Of a stretch of DNA of 64,000 nt, positions 63,880 to 64,000 are shown one piece after another. The translations under genes and the position numbers were made by a program. This stretch comes from G963674685 sp964591275 (lineage in GTDB: Bacteria > Lernaellota > Lernaellaia > JACKCT01). Location of the stretch: the NCBI GenBank assembly GCA_964591275.1, contig CAZQAE010000023.1, positions 6,589 through 70,588 of the forward strand. Reading direction: 5' to 3'. Position 1 is the stretch's first letter. Every line of letters starts with the position of its first letter. The notes under the pieces are model-generated. The model made no database searches, was not told the DNA's origin, and was given only the letters and a program-made list of their open reading frames with translations.

Positions 63880-64000
63880 CGCCAGCATTGTTATCATTCC
63901 AACCGGAACGAATCGTCGGCATTATTGTCATTGCAACCGGAACGAATCGCCAGCATTGTTATCATTCCAACCGGAACGAATCGTCGGCATTATTGTCATT
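63880..64000. repeat. 34-bp tandem repeat with two alternating variants, running off the right edge
   Basis: Units at 63880-63913, 63914-63947, 63948-63981 and a partial one from 63982. Odd and even units differ at a few fixed sites (CGCCAGCATTGTT against CGTCGGCATTATT), giving a 68-bp higher-order period. All end in AACCGGAACGAAT. The array continues beyond the window. It lies upstream of the PLC operon. Confidence 0.85.

Noticed and set aside
63880..64000. CRISPR array at the right edge
   Set aside because: Units are contiguous without unique spacers and alternate between two versions; no cas gene nearby.

Overview
The window is a 64 kb stretch of bacterial chromosome with a base composition near even GC by eye. 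It probably comes from an uncultured Gram-negative lineage of the Myxococcota / former Deltaproteobacteria / Lernaellota kind. I cannot fix the taxon from sequence alone. The hint is the number of secreted or lipid-anchored proteins with long aspartate runs (Cys-Gly-Asp-Asp-Asp after the lipobox, then Asp-Val-Asp-Asp type repeats), together with type IV pilus, PilZ, TypA, NadB and O-antigen sugar genes. No rRNA and one tRNA (Lys, UUU) are present.

Region by region: 1-8.1 kb is a minus-strand defence operon resembling class 1 DISARM. It holds an SNF2 helicase with DUF3883, an ASCH-domain protein, a DUF1156 DNA methylase and a DUF499 ATPase cut by the left edge, with a truncated HsdR N-terminus as its first reading frame. 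8.6-13.1 kb is mobile-element debris: a decayed integrase, two 23-bp direct repeats resembling a tRNA 3' end, a large lipoprotein with two FGE-sulfatase domains, and an ISNCY transposase remnant. 13.3-17.9 kb carries a ureohydrolase with two altered metal ligands, a class III aminotransferase, a MshEN protein and pilT split by a one-base frame change at a slippery A-run. 18-21.3 kb is a single-chain restriction-modification enzyme. 21.4-35 kb is mostly core genes (RlmD-like methyltransferase, CocE-type hydrolase, DUF366, ArsA-like ATPase, membrane sulfatase-fold enzyme, NadB) with a small HEPN-containing two-gene module at 32.4-33.4 kb.

35-49 kb is rich in secreted proteins. It has a C45-type hydrolase and a papain-like protease, both ending in an Asp-rich tract plus Gly-Cys-Gly-Cys, a three-gene secreted cassette with a caspase-like protein, and three tandem DUF1566 lipoproteins. 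Broken genes are interspersed: an ISKra4-type transposase, ADP-forming acyl-CoA synthetase and CusA-type pump tails, a lipoprotein pseudogene, and an integrase relic beside tRNA-Lys. 49.7-54.6 kb holds acyl-CoA metabolism genes (CoA-transferase/GNAT fusion, orphan lysine 5,6-aminomutase beta subunit, and an acyl-CoA synthetase homologue lacking key motifs). 54.6-59.6 kb is a five-gene nucleotide-sugar operon (two DegT aminotransferases, hexapeptide acyltransferase, Gfo/Idh dehydrogenase, GDP-mannose dehydratase). The right end has typA, a PLC-like lipoprotein with a coupled small secreted protein, and a 34-bp tandem repeat running off the edge.

The best candidates for something undescribed are the HEPN two-gene module, the Asp-rich/GCGC carboxy-terminal tag, the possible programmed frameshift in pilT, the ASCH protein and HsdR leader in the DISARM-like operon, and the catalytically altered ureohydrolase and acyl-CoA synthetase homologues.
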